Shown: positions 20,951-30,524, counted from the first letter of the stretch. The stretch is DNA of 64,000 nt from Trichoplusia ni (GCF_003590095.1 NC_039502.1:4813753-4877752); one strand, 5' to 3'. Numbers and translations: made by a program. Notes: generated by a model not told the origin, from the sequence alone.

Positions 20951-21374
20951 ATGGATTATAGTGTGTTCAATGATAGTTTTTTCTCCTGCTCGTCTGAATC
21001 TTGCGGATATGTTAGCGCGGATGAAGTGAGTTCTCCTCCTACACTGCACAGCCAAATTTCCTCTCTCTTTTTAGATCACCGCAACAACCTTAAAATAGTA
21101 CATATAAATGCTCAGAGTGTTCCGTGCCATTATTCTGATCTTCTAGCATCTTTTAGCAATGCCAACGTCGATGCTCTGCTGATATCGGAAACTTTCCTGA
21201 AGCCTTCACTCCTTTCTACCCAATTTCCTTTACCTGGTTTTGTCCTTATCCGTAATGACAGGACAGGGAAAGGTGGTGGTGGTGTAGCCATATACCTGCG
21301 CGCTGCTTTATCGTACAAGGTTGTTCTGGCTTCACCGTCCTTATATTCCGAGTCAGCTTTGTATTTGTATAGTA
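20951..21374 (+). pseudogene. LINE-B ORF2, endonuclease part
   Basis: Starts with ATG at 20,951, just after the Gypsy 3' end. It reads LKIVHINAQSVPCHYSDLL, then DALLISETFLKPS, PGFVLIRNDRTGKGGGG and VAIYLRAAL. These are the first three APE-endonuclease blocks of an insect LINE. LINE-G carries a close counterpart at 49.5 kb. The frame is cut at about 21,374 by a Penelope-like palindrome, and the GDFN and SDH blocks are missing. ORF2 resumes in the RT at about 21,527, so a deletion accompanied the insertion. Confidence 0.85.
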
Positions 21375-21526
21375 GCCCGACTAGTTTCGGACCCAACCGG
21401 AGTCCTTAATCATGAGCAGACGCGGCGGGATCGCGAGTCGAACTCGATTAAGGACTCCGGTTGGGTCCGAAACTAGTCGGGCTACCCCGATAAATACGCG
21501 TGAGTAAACCGTTACATCATTTAATA
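21375..21526. mobile_element. Penelope-like element fragment, head-to-head palindrome
   Basis: The family 3' end is present twice in opposite orientation: minus-strand at about 21,376-21,445, plus-strand at 21,446-21,526. The arms are about 36 bases, exactly complementary (outer edge CCCGACTAGTTTCGGACC), with a loop of about 34 bases rich in CG. The plus part ends in CATCATTTAATA, like the copies at 2,246 and 38,867. Confidence 0.85.
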
Positions 21527-21856
21527 CGTGTAACTTTCCGTCTGCCTGAAACATATAATTATATTATACAGGCCCATATAATTCCATTACCTAAGATTCC
21601 CAATCCTACTTGACTATCTCACTTTAGACCCATCTCAATCCTCCCTTACCTCTCCAAGATTCTCGAACACATTGTACATACGCAGATTACTGGTTTCCTA
21701 ACAACAAACTCCCTTATTTCTTCTTACCAATCTGGTTTTCGCTCTGGTCACAGCACGGTTACTGCTTTGCTGAAGGTCACTGATGACATCCGCTGTGCTA
21801 TGGAGAATAATATGCTGACGGTCCTCGTCCTATTGGATTTCAGCAGTGCCTTCAAT
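21527..21856 (+). pseudogene. LINE-B ORF2, RT N-terminal half
   Basis: Reads IIPLPKIPNPT, then HFRPISILPYLSKILEHIV, YQSGFRSGHSTVTALLKV, and LTVLVLLDFSSAFN. These are the conserved RT blocks up to the first catalytic aspartate (LLDFSSAF). A stop lies in the first part. The frame is interrupted after AAT at 21,854-21,856 by a DNA transposon and resumes in frame at 22,932. Confidence 0.85.
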
Positions 21857-22208
21857 GGGGAATATGCACGTGACTTAAATATGGACAAAATATTTTTTTT
21901 TGTAATATTTATTGCTACTGAAAACACACTATACAATTATTTTTAGAATTTATTTTAATTTAATAATGAAATTTAATCATCAAAAAGTGGCTGTTTTGAA
22001 ATTACCGCGCAAATTTTCGAAACGCAACACTATTGGTGGAACAAAACGTGACGTCAGTTTTACACGAGACGTCTGCTGTCAACAAGCTATTTGTATGGTT
22101 TCTTTTTGGAGGAATAATTGTTATTGTATTGTGTCGCTGTTTTTTTATCTTAAGTTAATAGTTTTATGTGTTCAAAATATTAATTAATTGTGAAGAAGGA
22201 CTTAGAGA

Positions 22209-22352
22209 ATGACTGAAACCGGTTTCGTAAAAGCGCAGTCGGATAATCTTCCGAAAATCGACGTGTTTATGATGGCCACGTATTTCGCTTCAAATCCAGA
22301 TTTATACATACATAAAGATAAATTTAGAATATCGAATAAGAATTTTTTTTAA
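22209..22352 (+). CDS. Short ORF in the THAP transposon
   Basis: A 47-residue frame from ATG 22,209: MTETGFVKAQSDNLPKIDV, then MATYFASNPDLY, ending at TAA 22,350-22,352. The 'LP-x-(I/V)-D/T...M...(Y/F)F-x-S/x-N' pattern reminds me of the start of YqaJ-associated proteins that ISL2EU elements carry beside the transposase. It would be the 5' remnant of that second gene. Assignment is tentative. Confidence 0.4.
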   Translation: MTETGFVKAQSDNLPKIDVFMMATYFASNPDLYIHKDKFRISNKNFF

Positions 22353-22357
22353 TATAT

Positions 22358-22690
22358 TTACAACTTTTTGTAAACTAGGTTATGTTTTGTAGAGGTTTGT
22401 AAACAAAACAAGTAGGTAGGTAAAAGTAAGAATGATTTGTATATGTATTTTACTTTTTTGATATCCTTACTTACATTGAAATGATCTTCACAACAGTATA
22501 AACAGCTCAAACACGATACATTGTCTCTTCTCATCGCCTTGCACCACTTTTTCCTTAGATTTTCACCTTTCGGCATAAGGAAATACACTTTGTCAGGTGC
22601 AGTGTTGATGTTATTTGGACACATAGGAACGACACAATATTTATAATATGGTTTTTTGTGCTTTTCCATGGTAATTAAGTCGATATTCAC
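22358..22690 (-). CDS. THAP-domain protein fragment
   Basis: Minus-strand frame of 110 residues. A THAP C2CH zinc finger is clear: KYCVVPMCPNN, then PDKVYFLMPK, LRKKWCKAMRRD, and LYCCEDHFNV. This gives C-x4-C ... C-x2-H spacing with the conserved W. The domain binds DNA and in transposases recognises element ends. A second in-frame ATG (MEKHKKP) is the likelier start. After about residue 75 the sequence is no longer recognisable and no catalytic domain follows, so the gene is truncated. Confidence 0.75.
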   Translation of the reverse strand: MNIDLITMEKHKKPYYKYCVVPMCPNNINTAPDKVYFLMPKGENLRKKWCKAMRRDNVSCLSCLYCCEDHFNVSKDIKKVKYIYKSFLLLPTYLFCLQTSTKHNLVYKKL

Positions 22691-22931
22691 TCACTTTATT
22701 TATTTTTTGGTAATTTTGTAAACCAATCACTTTGCTGTTGACATCGAACTCGTGTAATGGTGACGTCACGAGCAAGCGCGCCAAAATGGCCGCGTTTAAA
22801 TTGATCGCGATTTTAATATTTAATTTTTTGCATAATAGTTTATATTTTGGACGTGATATTTGTATGTTTGGTAATGTAATAACTAGTAGAAACATATAAA
22901 AAATAAAAAAAAAATCATGCATATTCCCCAT

Positions 22932-23322
22932 TCGGTAGACTTTGATGTGTTACTGGGTATCCTTGAATCTTTAAACTTCTCTACTACTTCTCTTGCCTGG
23001 ATTGAGTCTTACCTTCGGGGGCGCTTGCAGAGTGTTCGCCTGGAAGAGGATTACTCTGACTGGTGTGACCTTGCGACAGGTGTTCCCCAGGGGTGGCGTT
23101 CTTTCTCCTCTACTTTTTTCCATTTTTATTAACTCTATAACTAGAGTGGTCTCTTCTCACTTCCATCTCTATGCAGACGACTTGCAGCTGTACCGACACT
23201 TCAAGGCAACCGATGTCGACAGCGCTATTGAGGCTATGAATGGCGACCTGGCCTCGATCCGTGATTGGGCTAGCTCCTATGGCCTTAAAGTAAATCCATA
23301 CAAGTCTCAGGCCATCATCATA
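22932..23322 (+). pseudogene. LINE-B ORF2, RT C-terminal half
   Basis: Resumes in frame with SVDFDVLLGILESLNF, then IESYLRGRLQSVRLEE, and ATGVPQG. A frameshift by one base in the following G-run sends GVLSPLLFSIFINSI into the next frame. There HLYADDLQLYRHF holds an intact YADD catalytic site, and LASIRDWASSYGLKVNPYKSQ follows. LINE-B stops at about 23,322, where another LINE (LINE-C) begins, so the thumb is missing. Confidence 0.85.
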
Positions 23323-23349
23323 GGTAGCAAGTCCATGTGCAGTGATGCC

Positions 23350-24282
23350 TTGTAATGTGGATAAAAAGTGGATTCCCATTTTTGAGATCGAATTATCGAT
23401 CGCAGGCACTTTATCTGAAGTGTACAGGTTGCAGTGTGGGGTGAGACAAGGGGCTTGAGCTCACCGCGAATCTTCAACCTGTACATTAATAGCCTGATTG
23501 AGGGGCTCAGCGGCACCGGTGTCGGATGCTTGATAGACGGAACTTGCATAAATAACATAAGTTACGCTGACGATATGGTGCTGTTGAGTCCCTCAGTCAG
23601 AGCTTTAAGGTGTCTTTTGAATATCTGTGAGGTGTATTCGGAGGCTCATGGGCTGAGATATAACGCCAAAAGAGTGAATTTATGATATTTAAGGCGGGAA
23701 AAAAACAATATTGTGCGCCCGTGATCACTCTTTGCGGCACACCACTTCAACAGGTGAGTAAGTTTAAATATCTTGGTCACTGGGTCACCGACGACTCATC
23801 GGATGATATGGACATTGAGAGGGAACGAAGGGCGCTGTCGGTGCGGTGTAATATGCTCGCTCGTAGGTTCGCGCGTTGTACAAGAGACGTAAAAATTACT
23901 TTATTCAAGTCCTACTGCCAAACACTGTACACGTGTGGGCTATGGGTGAATTATACGCATCGCGCGTACAGCGCCCTTCACGTCCAATATAACAACACCT
24001 TCAGGGGAATGCTGGGGCTGCCGCGGTGGTGCAGCGCTTCAGCTATGTTTGCGGAAGCGGGCACACAGGATTTCTTTGCTGTGATGCGCATGCGCTGCGC
24101 TTCATTGTTGAGTCGGATACGGATCAGCTCTAACGTTCTCCTGAAGGCCTTGTCTGAACGGTGGGATTCACCAATGTTGCGGGCATGGATGGGATTGCAC
24201 TCTCTTTGCAACAGGAGATGAGTGGCTCTCCTTTCATGCCCGATTAGTTTAATTTTATACACGTACCTACTAACATTATTTT
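23350..24282 (+). pseudogene. LINE-C reverse transcriptase, 5'-truncated
   Basis: A different LINE family. After DKKWIPIFEIELSIAG and LQCGVRQG, a frameshift leads to LSSPRIFNLYINSLIEGLSG, then NNISYADDMVLLSPSVRAL (intact YADD) and SEAHGLRYNAKRV. A further frame from 23,682 holds FKYLGHWVTDD, ALSVRCNMLARRFARCTRDV and FKSYCQTLYTCGLWVNYT. The stop is at 24,219-24,221. This is the RT palm and thumb of a common insect non-LTR family. At least three frameshifts make it non-functional. Its 3' tail may be the stretch at 29,823-29,884, split off by LINE-D. Confidence 0.8.
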
Positions 24283-24862
24283 ATAATGAAATGAAATGAA
24301 ATGAAATCATTTATTCTGTAAGTAGGATATATCATCACTTTTACATGTCTTCTTATTTTTTTTTGAGAACGCTGGAGTCGACATTTCCTATCTGACTACC
24401 CTGAGAAGAAATGTCGAAACAAACTCAAGGGGTCACAGTCTCTTTTAAAGTCCAGACAATTTCAATGCGAATAGATATGTATAAACCAATGCACGGTATT
24501 TTTTGGACTGGCCTTTTGAAGAAAGTACCAGATCGATCTGAGCAAGGGAAAAAAACAAATAATCTCACTCAAATCGCCAGTTTGAGAAACTACAATTAAC
24601 ATATACCTGCATAAAGTTTATACTTACAATAAAATAAAATAAAAGCAAAAAAGATTGAAAAATAAAAAAATAAAATAAAATTAATAATTCGGTAAACATT
24701 ATATGCAAAAGCACAAAATATGTCAAAAATTGTATAAATGTATATGCAAAAGCACAAAACATGTCATCAATTAATTAAAACGTATCATATGCAAAATGCA
24801 AAACACATGTCAGCATGCAGAAGATAACCGGGCAGCAATAGACAGCTCTATTAGCGATCAGC
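24283..24862 (-). other. LINE-D 3' untranslated region
   Basis: Non-coding, A/T-rich, with a twice-repeated motif TATATGCAAAAGCACAAAA (about 24,702 and 24,741 on the plus strand). It ends in AATAAA (reverse complement at 24,310-24,315) and a pentameric (ATTTC)n tail. The short frames here look accidental. Confidence 0.6.
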
Positions 24863-27745
24863 TCAATCCCATGCGTTTTTATCAGTAAGATAGTCAGATA
24901 TCTTGTAATATCCTTTTTTGGATAACTTAGCTTTGACATATACTTTAAACTTCTTAATAGGTAATTTACGAACGTCAATGGGAAGTTTATTGTAAAAGCG
25001 TATACATTGACCCATGAACGAGTTGCTAATTCTGTGGAGACGAGTGGAGTGAACAGCCAAATTATGTTTGTTTCTAGTGTTCAAGGAATGTACATCAGAC
25101 ATTTTTACAAATTCAGGCTCGTTTTTGTGAACATACATTAAATTTTCAAGTATATACTGTGATGTTACAGTCAGAATGTTTATTTCCTTGAATTTCTCTC
25201 GGAGAGAAACTCTTGGCCCTAAGCCGTAAATCGCGCGAATGGCTCTTTTTTGCAAGACGAATATTGAATTAATATCGGTACAGCTGCCCCAGAGGAGAAT
25301 GCCGTACGTCATTAAGCTATGAAAGTAACTAAAATAAACTATTCTGGCTGTATCCACATCAGTTATCTGTCGGATTTTTTTCACAGCATATGCGGCTGAA
25401 CTTAGTCTTCCAGACAACTTTTCAATATGTGGGCCCCACTGCAATTTGGCATCAACAGTTATGCCAAGAAAAACAGTTGACTCAACAGGGTCCAACTCTA
25501 CTCCGTTTAGTTGAACATTGGTATCTAGTTGCCTCACATTAGGCGTTGAAAATTTTATCAATTTGGTTTTAGCCGAATTCAAAAGTAGATTATTTACATT
25601 AAACCAATGGACAACCTTCGAAAGTGCATTGTTCACTTCATCGAAATTTAGAAGTTGACGTTTAATTTTAAACACAAGTGAGGTGTCATCTGCAAATAAC
25701 AAAATTTTGTGATTTTCCCTTATATGAAAAGGTAAATCGTTTATGTAAATAAGAAATAAAAATGGTCCTAGAATTGAACCCTGCGGAACACCCATTGTAA
25801 CCACAGCACCTTCAGATCTTTTACCGTTCACATCCACTCTCTGAATTCTATTTTCTAAATAAGATCTTAAAAGACTAAGAGCATTTTTTTTAATACCATA
25901 ATGGTGCAATTTGTTAATAAGCGTTTCATGACATACACAATCAAAGGCTTTGGACAAGTCACAAAACACGCCCAGAGCATCCTGTGAATTCTCCCAAGCC
26001 TCGAATATATTTTTTAGTAATTCCACACCTGCATCTGTAGTAGACCGACCCTTAGTAAAACCAAATTGTTTCGTATGAAACAAGCGGTGTTTATTAAAAT
26101 GAACTAACATTTGATTTAAAATTAACTTCTCAAAAATTTTGCTCAGAGTGGGCAAAATTGAGATAGGCCGAAAGTTTGTGGGATCGGTTGTACTACCTGA
26201 TTTAAAGAGTGGAACCACCTTACTCAACTTCATTAAATTTGGAAAAACACCGGAAGTGACACAAGAGTTGAACACTACTGCCAGATGAGGGGAGATGGAT
26301 TTAATTATTGAAGACACAATATGTACAGACATTCCCCAGAGATCAGCAGTCTTTTTTACTTCTATTTGTCGAAATGACTCAAAAACATCTTTGCTACTAA
26401 CAGTTGTAAATTCAAATCCCGTGCCACATTCCTCTACACATTCCTTGAGTATCGATAATGCGGTGGTTGGAGACGACAACAAGGTCTTAGTTGTTGCAAT
26501 TGGAATATTTGTAAAGAAATTTTCAAACTCTGTTGCCACCTCCATATCCGCCCTTATATCAACATCATTAATTTTAAGGTGAAAGTCTGTTTGTTTCACA
26601 GAAGTTCTCCCGGTTTCTGAGTTTATTATATTCCAAGTAGTTTTTATTTTATTTCCAGAAGACGAAATTTTATTTTTAATGTACAAGGATTTTGCGAAGA
26701 CGCAAGCTTTTTTAAAATTCTTTGAATAGTTTTTTACATATTTCTTAAAATTTTCACTATGGTTGTGTTTTTTTTCCTCATACAATTCATATAATCTAAG
26801 TCTGCTTTTAAAAATCCCTGGTGTTGCCCAATCACTGAATGTAAACCGATCACATACCGAAAGCGATCTTGAGGTAAAAACCTTCCTAAATTCTGAATTT
26901 ACTAAGTTAAAAAGAATAGAGTAAGCTTGATCTGGGTTATCGTGGAAGGGCAAACCAGACAATTTTTCAATTAAATTCATATTAAAACATTCTAAACGAT
27001 ATTTAGACACTGGAATATATTTTATAGTTTTGCGCTGAATTTCAACAATCTTTGTAGGATATGAGACTAACTGGCCGCAGTGATCAGACTCGAGTGCATT
27101 AATAATTGATTTAAAAGATGGTTTAAAATTTGTAAAAATGTTATCTATACAAGTTGCACTACTGGCAGTTATTCTCGTTGGCTCAAGGAATGTCCTATGT
27201 AAATTATAAGATCTAAATAAAGTTAAAAAATTATTCACAATAGAATTGTTTTCTAATAGGTTAATGTTAAAGTCTCCACAGACAACAACCGTTTTATTAA
27301 CACTGGAAATTTTTAACAAGGCTTCTTCAAGTATTTTTTCAAATGTGTCATATAAAGCACATGGGGGCCTGTACACACTCAATATGAGGAACTGCTCAAG
27401 CTCAATACATGCCATCTCTGCAACTCGCTCAACAGATAGGCCTACAATGTCTTTGCGTTCTTTAAATTTAAGATTTTTGTTTACAATAATCAATGAGCCT
27501 CCACGTATCAAACTCACTCTGCTGAACGAGCTGGCCACCCGATGGTTGTTGAAGCTGAAGATGAACTGATGGTCTTTTAACCAATGTTCAGTAATACATA
27601 AAATATCAATGCAGTTACAGTTCATGAACAGCTCCAACTCCAGTTCCTTACCCATCAAACCCTGAATGTTTTGATGAAAAATGTTCACAATATGTTTACT
27701 ATTAGTTTTACTAATGTCATTCAGTGACCTTGATGGATCAGGCAT
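24863..27745 (-). CDS. LINE-D ORF2: endonuclease and reverse transcriptase
   Basis: An intact 960-residue frame from ATG 27,745. The APE endonuclease shows FHQNIQGLMGKELEL, ILCITEHWL, ILSVYRPPCALY, VVVCGDFNINLL and ALESDHCGQLV, so the N, E, D and SDH catalytic blocks are all present. RT shows VVPLFKSGSTTDPTNFRPIS, FCDLSKAFDCVCHE, MGVPQGSILGPFLF and FADDTS at about residue 685 (catalytic DD intact). A CR1/Jockey-like thumb, YFHSLMTYGILLWG, and a basic C-terminus follow. It nicks target DNA and reverse-transcribes the element RNA. It starts 47 bases after the ORF1 stop in another frame, so reinitiation is a plausible expression mode. Confidence 0.95.
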   Translation of the reverse strand: MPDPSRSLNDISKTNSKHIVNIFHQNIQGLMGKELELELFMNCNCIDILCITEHWLKDHQFIFSFNNHRVASSFSRVSLIRGGSLIIVNKNLKFKERKDIVGLSVERVAEMACIELEQFLILSVYRPPCALYDTFEKILEEALLKISSVNKTVVVCGDFNINLLENNSIVNNFLTLFRSYNLHRTFLEPTRITASSATCIDNIFTNFKPSFKSIINALESDHCGQLVSYPTKIVEIQRKTIKYIPVSKYRLECFNMNLIEKLSGLPFHDNPDQAYSILFNLVNSEFRKVFTSRSLSVCDRFTFSDWATPGIFKSRLRLYELYEEKKHNHSENFKKYVKNYSKNFKKACVFAKSLYIKNKISSSGNKIKTTWNIINSETGRTSVKQTDFHLKINDVDIRADMEVATEFENFFTNIPIATTKTLLSSPTTALSILKECVEECGTGFEFTTVSSKDVFESFRQIEVKKTADLWGMSVHIVSSIIKSISPHLAVVFNSCVTSGVFPNLMKLSKVVPLFKSGSTTDPTNFRPISILPTLSKIFEKLILNQMLVHFNKHRLFHTKQFGFTKGRSTTDAGVELLKNIFEAWENSQDALGVFCDLSKAFDCVCHETLINKLHHYGIKKNALSLLRSYLENRIQRVDVNGKRSEGAVVTMGVPQGSILGPFLFLIYINDLPFHIRENHKILLFADDTSLVFKIKRQLLNFDEVNNALSKVVHWFNVNNLLLNSAKTKLIKFSTPNVRQLDTNVQLNGVELDPVESTVFLGITVDAKLQWGPHIEKLSGRLSSAAYAVKKIRQITDVDTARIVYFSYFHSLMTYGILLWGSCTDINSIFVLQKRAIRAIYGLGPRVSLREKFKEINILTVTSQYILENLMYVHKNEPEFVKMSDVHSLNTRNKHNLAVHSTRLHRISNSFMGQCIRFYNKLPIDVRKLPIKKFKVYVKAKLSKKGYYKISDYLTDKNAWD

Positions 27746-27792
27746 AGAAATATGACAGTTACTGCCAGAGGTTGACTCTATTGTCTTATTAA

Positions 27793-29415
27793 CTAATTTA
27801 AATTACTTGGAACAGATTCCAAGATTGTTTGAGAAAAGCTACTATTATCTATCTGCTCAATAGGAGCAGTGTGATAAGCCAAGCAATTGGCTTTTTTCAA
27901 AATACAATAAGATAGCGAATTTGCTATCTGTCCCTTATAATAATTACAAAGATAATAGTTATCTTTTGTCATAAAATAATTATTACTAATGATTACATTA
28001 GTGTCAATGAATTCAAATTGCTTGTGGTACAATGTTAATGTATGCAATTTCATATTGCATCTATTTCTAATATTATTTTCAGTCTGTGACAAACCTCTAC
28101 CATATGGAAAAGCATATAGAATAATTTTCTTAACATTTAATTTTAATAAACTATCAAAATAATTCTTTATCATATTAACGCTTGTGTTACCTCTTCTCCC
28201 AATTATAACTATGATAGTTGTGGATGGACTATAGCTACCACTCATTATTTTGTCAAGAACCTGTTTATAGTTTGCTGCAGGCATACAGCAATTGGTTATC
28301 TCAGCACCAAAATGTTGATATAATTTATGCGACATGTTTTGACCTATCTCATCACTAAACATCATTATTTTGTTGTTGTTATTACTTGATAAATTATTAT
28401 TTATTGGCGTGACGAAGGAAGTACTTGTGAGACTGTTACACAACACCACAGGATGAGTGATCGGTGGTACACACTCCAGAGAAATAGCTGGCTGTGAACA
28501 GTCCGGCAAATCTGTTTTACAGTCTGATGTTTGACTATTTATAAGGGAGTTATACATTCTCTCATTTTCACTACACAGATCCACCAGACCATTCATTGCC
28601 AGTATATATTCCCCAATTTCTTTTTGTGATGTGTCATATTTAGTTTTAATTATGCTTAAAGAGTCCTGTAGGTGGAGAATCTCTGACTGTAGGTGTTGTA
28701 TATCAGCCTCATATTTATTTTTTGCATTTTCATAGTTAGATTTGATATGTTTACATTTATTTAATGTTTTAAAATTATTATTAAAACAGTTTTTGTTGCT
28801 TTTAATAAGTTTATTTGTCTTCTTGATAACTTTTTTAATTTTAATATACTTCTTTAACTTGTTTTTACTGAATTTTAATTGTGAGTCTGATATAAGGGTG
28901 TTATCACAAGTTAAATCAATTGTTTCTATTTGATTACTACTACTACTACTACCCAAAAGTGAGTTGGCAGACGGAGCGGAACCAACCAGTTTATCAAACA
29001 GTGCATGTGTGCACTCTGTCTGAGTCCTCTGGCTGGCTGCGTCCATCGCGAGAATGGTGTCCTGGGCGACACTTAATCTACTCTTAAGCTCAGCGTTGTG
29101 CTTGAGGGTTAAGTCAAACTCATCACTGCACTGGTCAAACTGATTAACTAAAAACTTAAGCTTGTCCCTTTCTTCAGTGACATTGACTAACTGACAATGA
29201 AGCTCTGCCATCTCACCTTTAAGTTTGCTGTTATTATTTAAAATTTGAAGTACCTCCTTCTCATTGTCATCCTGTTCCTTTTGCAATTCCTCGCACAAGT
29301 TCCTATACTTATTTAACTCTTGTAAAGTAAGTTGGAGTTTTGATTCCTCCATGCGAGCAGCACCCCTCCTGGTCATCACTCTGTCCATTTCAAAAATAAA
29401 AGGGACAAGTGCCAA
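27793..29415 (-). CDS. LINE-D ORF1: coiled-coil plus SGNH-like domain
   Basis: An intact 540-residue frame. Residues ~20-135 have heptad-like charged/leucine sequence typical of a coiled coil. Residues ~185-230 are very Lys/Asn-rich (nucleic-acid binding is likely). From about residue 350 the sequence looks like a GDSL/SGNH esterase fold: KIMMFSDEIGQNM (block I position), TTIIVIIGRRGNTS (block III position), and KKIILYAFPYGRG. CR1-group ORF1 proteins often carry such an esterase. Here the catalytic Ser and the GxND Asn positions are not canonical, so a structural or binding role is more likely. Start codons at residue 1 or 11 are both possible. Confidence 0.75.
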   Translation of the reverse strand: MALVPFIFEMDRVMTRRGAARMEESKLQLTLQELNKYRNLCEELQKEQDDNEKEVLQILNNNSKLKGEMAELHCQLVNVTEERDKLKFLVNQFDQCSDEFDLTLKHNAELKSRLSVAQDTILAMDAASQRTQTECTHALFDKLVGSAPSANSLLGSSSSSNQIETIDLTCDNTLISDSQLKFSKNKLKKYIKIKKVIKKTNKLIKSNKNCFNNNFKTLNKCKHIKSNYENAKNKYEADIQHLQSEILHLQDSLSIIKTKYDTSQKEIGEYILAMNGLVDLCSENERMYNSLINSQTSDCKTDLPDCSQPAISLECVPPITHPVVLCNSLTSTSFVTPINNNLSSNNNNKIMMFSDEIGQNMSHKLYQHFGAEITNCCMPAANYKQVLDKIMSGSYSPSTTIIVIIGRRGNTSVNMIKNYFDSLLKLNVKKIILYAFPYGRGLSQTENNIRNRCNMKLHTLTLYHKQFEFIDTNVIISNNYFMTKDNYYLCNYYKGQIANSLSYCILKKANCLAYHTAPIEQIDNSSFSQTILESVPSNLN

Positions 29416-29822
29416 CTCAGAAGGATGTTATAGTGGAATTATGCAAGGATGACGCAACGAGGGATTGCAAATGTTACACTAAAATGTTGGAAATGCGTCC
29501 CGAGACACAAATAGTGTTATAAAATTGAGAAAAAAAAAACACTTACAGCTACTTTATGATGACAATGCACTTTACAATGTTCGTTACAATTTAACTTGGT
29601 TTGACAGCGACACTCGCCACAAGTTTAAAACACTTTATTAGCTAAAGCAGAATAAATCACGACAAAATGACACTGTCCCACCAAATATTAACACATATTA
29701 TGTATGAAATAGGTATTTAAACTTATTAAAACTAAGAAATTACAATTAAATTAAATTAAATAATTGGGAGAAGTTTTGTTGACGTCTTGTCAACGGAGTT
29801 GCCACAGACTCATTCTAAGCTG
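29416..29822 (-). other. LINE-D 5' untranslated region (presumed)
   Basis: No gene on either strand. As the sequence upstream of LINE-D ORF1, it should hold its 5' UTR and internal promoter, but I see no clear motif. A short palindrome GTTGACGTCTTGTCAAC occurs near 29,778. Confidence 0.35.
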
Positions 29823-29884
29823 TTATAATACTAACAAAATGGAACCTGTTTTCTGAAAATAAATGATTATTATTATTATTATTA
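29823..29884 (+). repeat. LINE 3' tail with (ATT)n
   Basis: Sequence TTTTCTGAAAATAAATG followed by (ATT)n at about 29,867-29,884 is a plus-strand LINE 3' end with an AATAAA signal (29,859-29,864). It has the right orientation to be the end of LINE-C, separated by LINE-D. That link is an inference. Confidence 0.5.
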
Positions 29885-29942
29885 CATACGGCGCGTAATT
29901 TTTTTTATGGAAAAAATTAATTTATTATATTTTCGATTTTAG

Positions 29943-30180
29943 GAAAGATGCCGTTAACTCCTGCTGAAAGGCAAAGACGTTACCGAGCACGACTTAAACT
30001 AAATGATCCCCAAAAATGGAGTGAAATATAGATAAGGAATTTACTAAGAACTAAAAATAATTACATGCCGATTCATCAACTATCTGAATCTGAAAAAAAA
30101 GTCAGGCGAAAGGAATGGCGAAGGCTTAAGCAATTAAAAAATACAGAAAAAATAGAAAAAAATAAAATAAGCCGAAAATA
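29943..30180 (+). pseudogene. Element X candidate transposase, N-terminal basic exon
   Basis: A splice-acceptor-like sequence TATTTTCGATTTTAG ends at 29,942. ATG 29,948 follows, with MPLTPAERQRRYRARLKLND, then QLSESEKKVRRKEWRRLKQL, ending TAA 30,178-30,180. An in-frame TAG lies at 30,029-30,031. The start resembles the N-terminus of a widespread uncharacterised animal protein family (MPxTPAERQRRYRxRL...). The strongly basic sequence suggests DNA binding. The presence of an acceptor suggests a non-coding first exon further left, with later insertions landing in the intron. Confidence 0.6.
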
Positions 30181-30524
30181 ATATAAAAAAGACATAATAA
30201 GATAATACAAGAAAATAAAAAACTAAGATAAAAAGTAAATACACTTATTAAAAAAAATAAAGCTTTGAAGAAAACAATATATGTACAGGTATAAAATAAG
30301 ACAAGCAGCGCTTTCACAGAACGACGATGATAAAGAGAATACGGATGTAAGAGATCTAAATCTAACGCCTATGTCCAAAACTAATTCCTTTGTAAATAGT
30401 TTAAATATTTCAGGGAAAGAAAACGTGAAGAAATAACTTTTTCTTAAAAATATTTTGTGCCAATCAATAAAAGACCAATATGGATCGGCGTTAAGTAATG
30501 AGGAAAAGCAAATAATAAAAAAAG

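Larger units (their letters stand above)
21857..22929. mobile_element. THAP-containing TIR transposon, ISL2EU-like
   Basis: Inverted termini GGGGAATATGCA (21,857) and TGCATATTCCCC (22,929), flanked by AT (21,855-21,856 and 22,930-22,931). Removing the element and one AT restores the LINE-B RT frame, so the 2-bp duplication is well supported. Inside are a minus-strand THAP-domain ORF and a short plus-strand ORF, divergently placed. A two-base AT duplication with a THAP protein fits the ISL2EU group of the PIF/Harbinger relatives. No DDE domain remains, so this 1,073-base copy is non-autonomous. Confidence 0.75.
24283..29822 (-). mobile_element. LINE-D, near-complete minus-strand non-LTR retrotransposon
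   Basis: Two long open frames (ORF1 540 residues, ORF2 960 residues) lie in order on the minus strand. The 3' end on that strand is AGAATAAATGATTTC followed by (ATTTC)n at 24,307-24,286. The 5' boundary is uncertain. Sequence that could be LINE-C tail restarts near 29,823, and a TTATAA on both sides would fit a target duplication. Because both frames are uninterrupted, this is the best candidate for a recently active LINE here. ORF1 type and RT motifs suggest the CR1 supergroup. Confidence 0.8.

Noticed and set aside
24411..24599. A 62-codon frame (MSKQTQGVTVSFKVQ...)
   Set aside because: It lies in the LINE-D 3' UTR, has no recognised motif, and is no longer than expected by chance.
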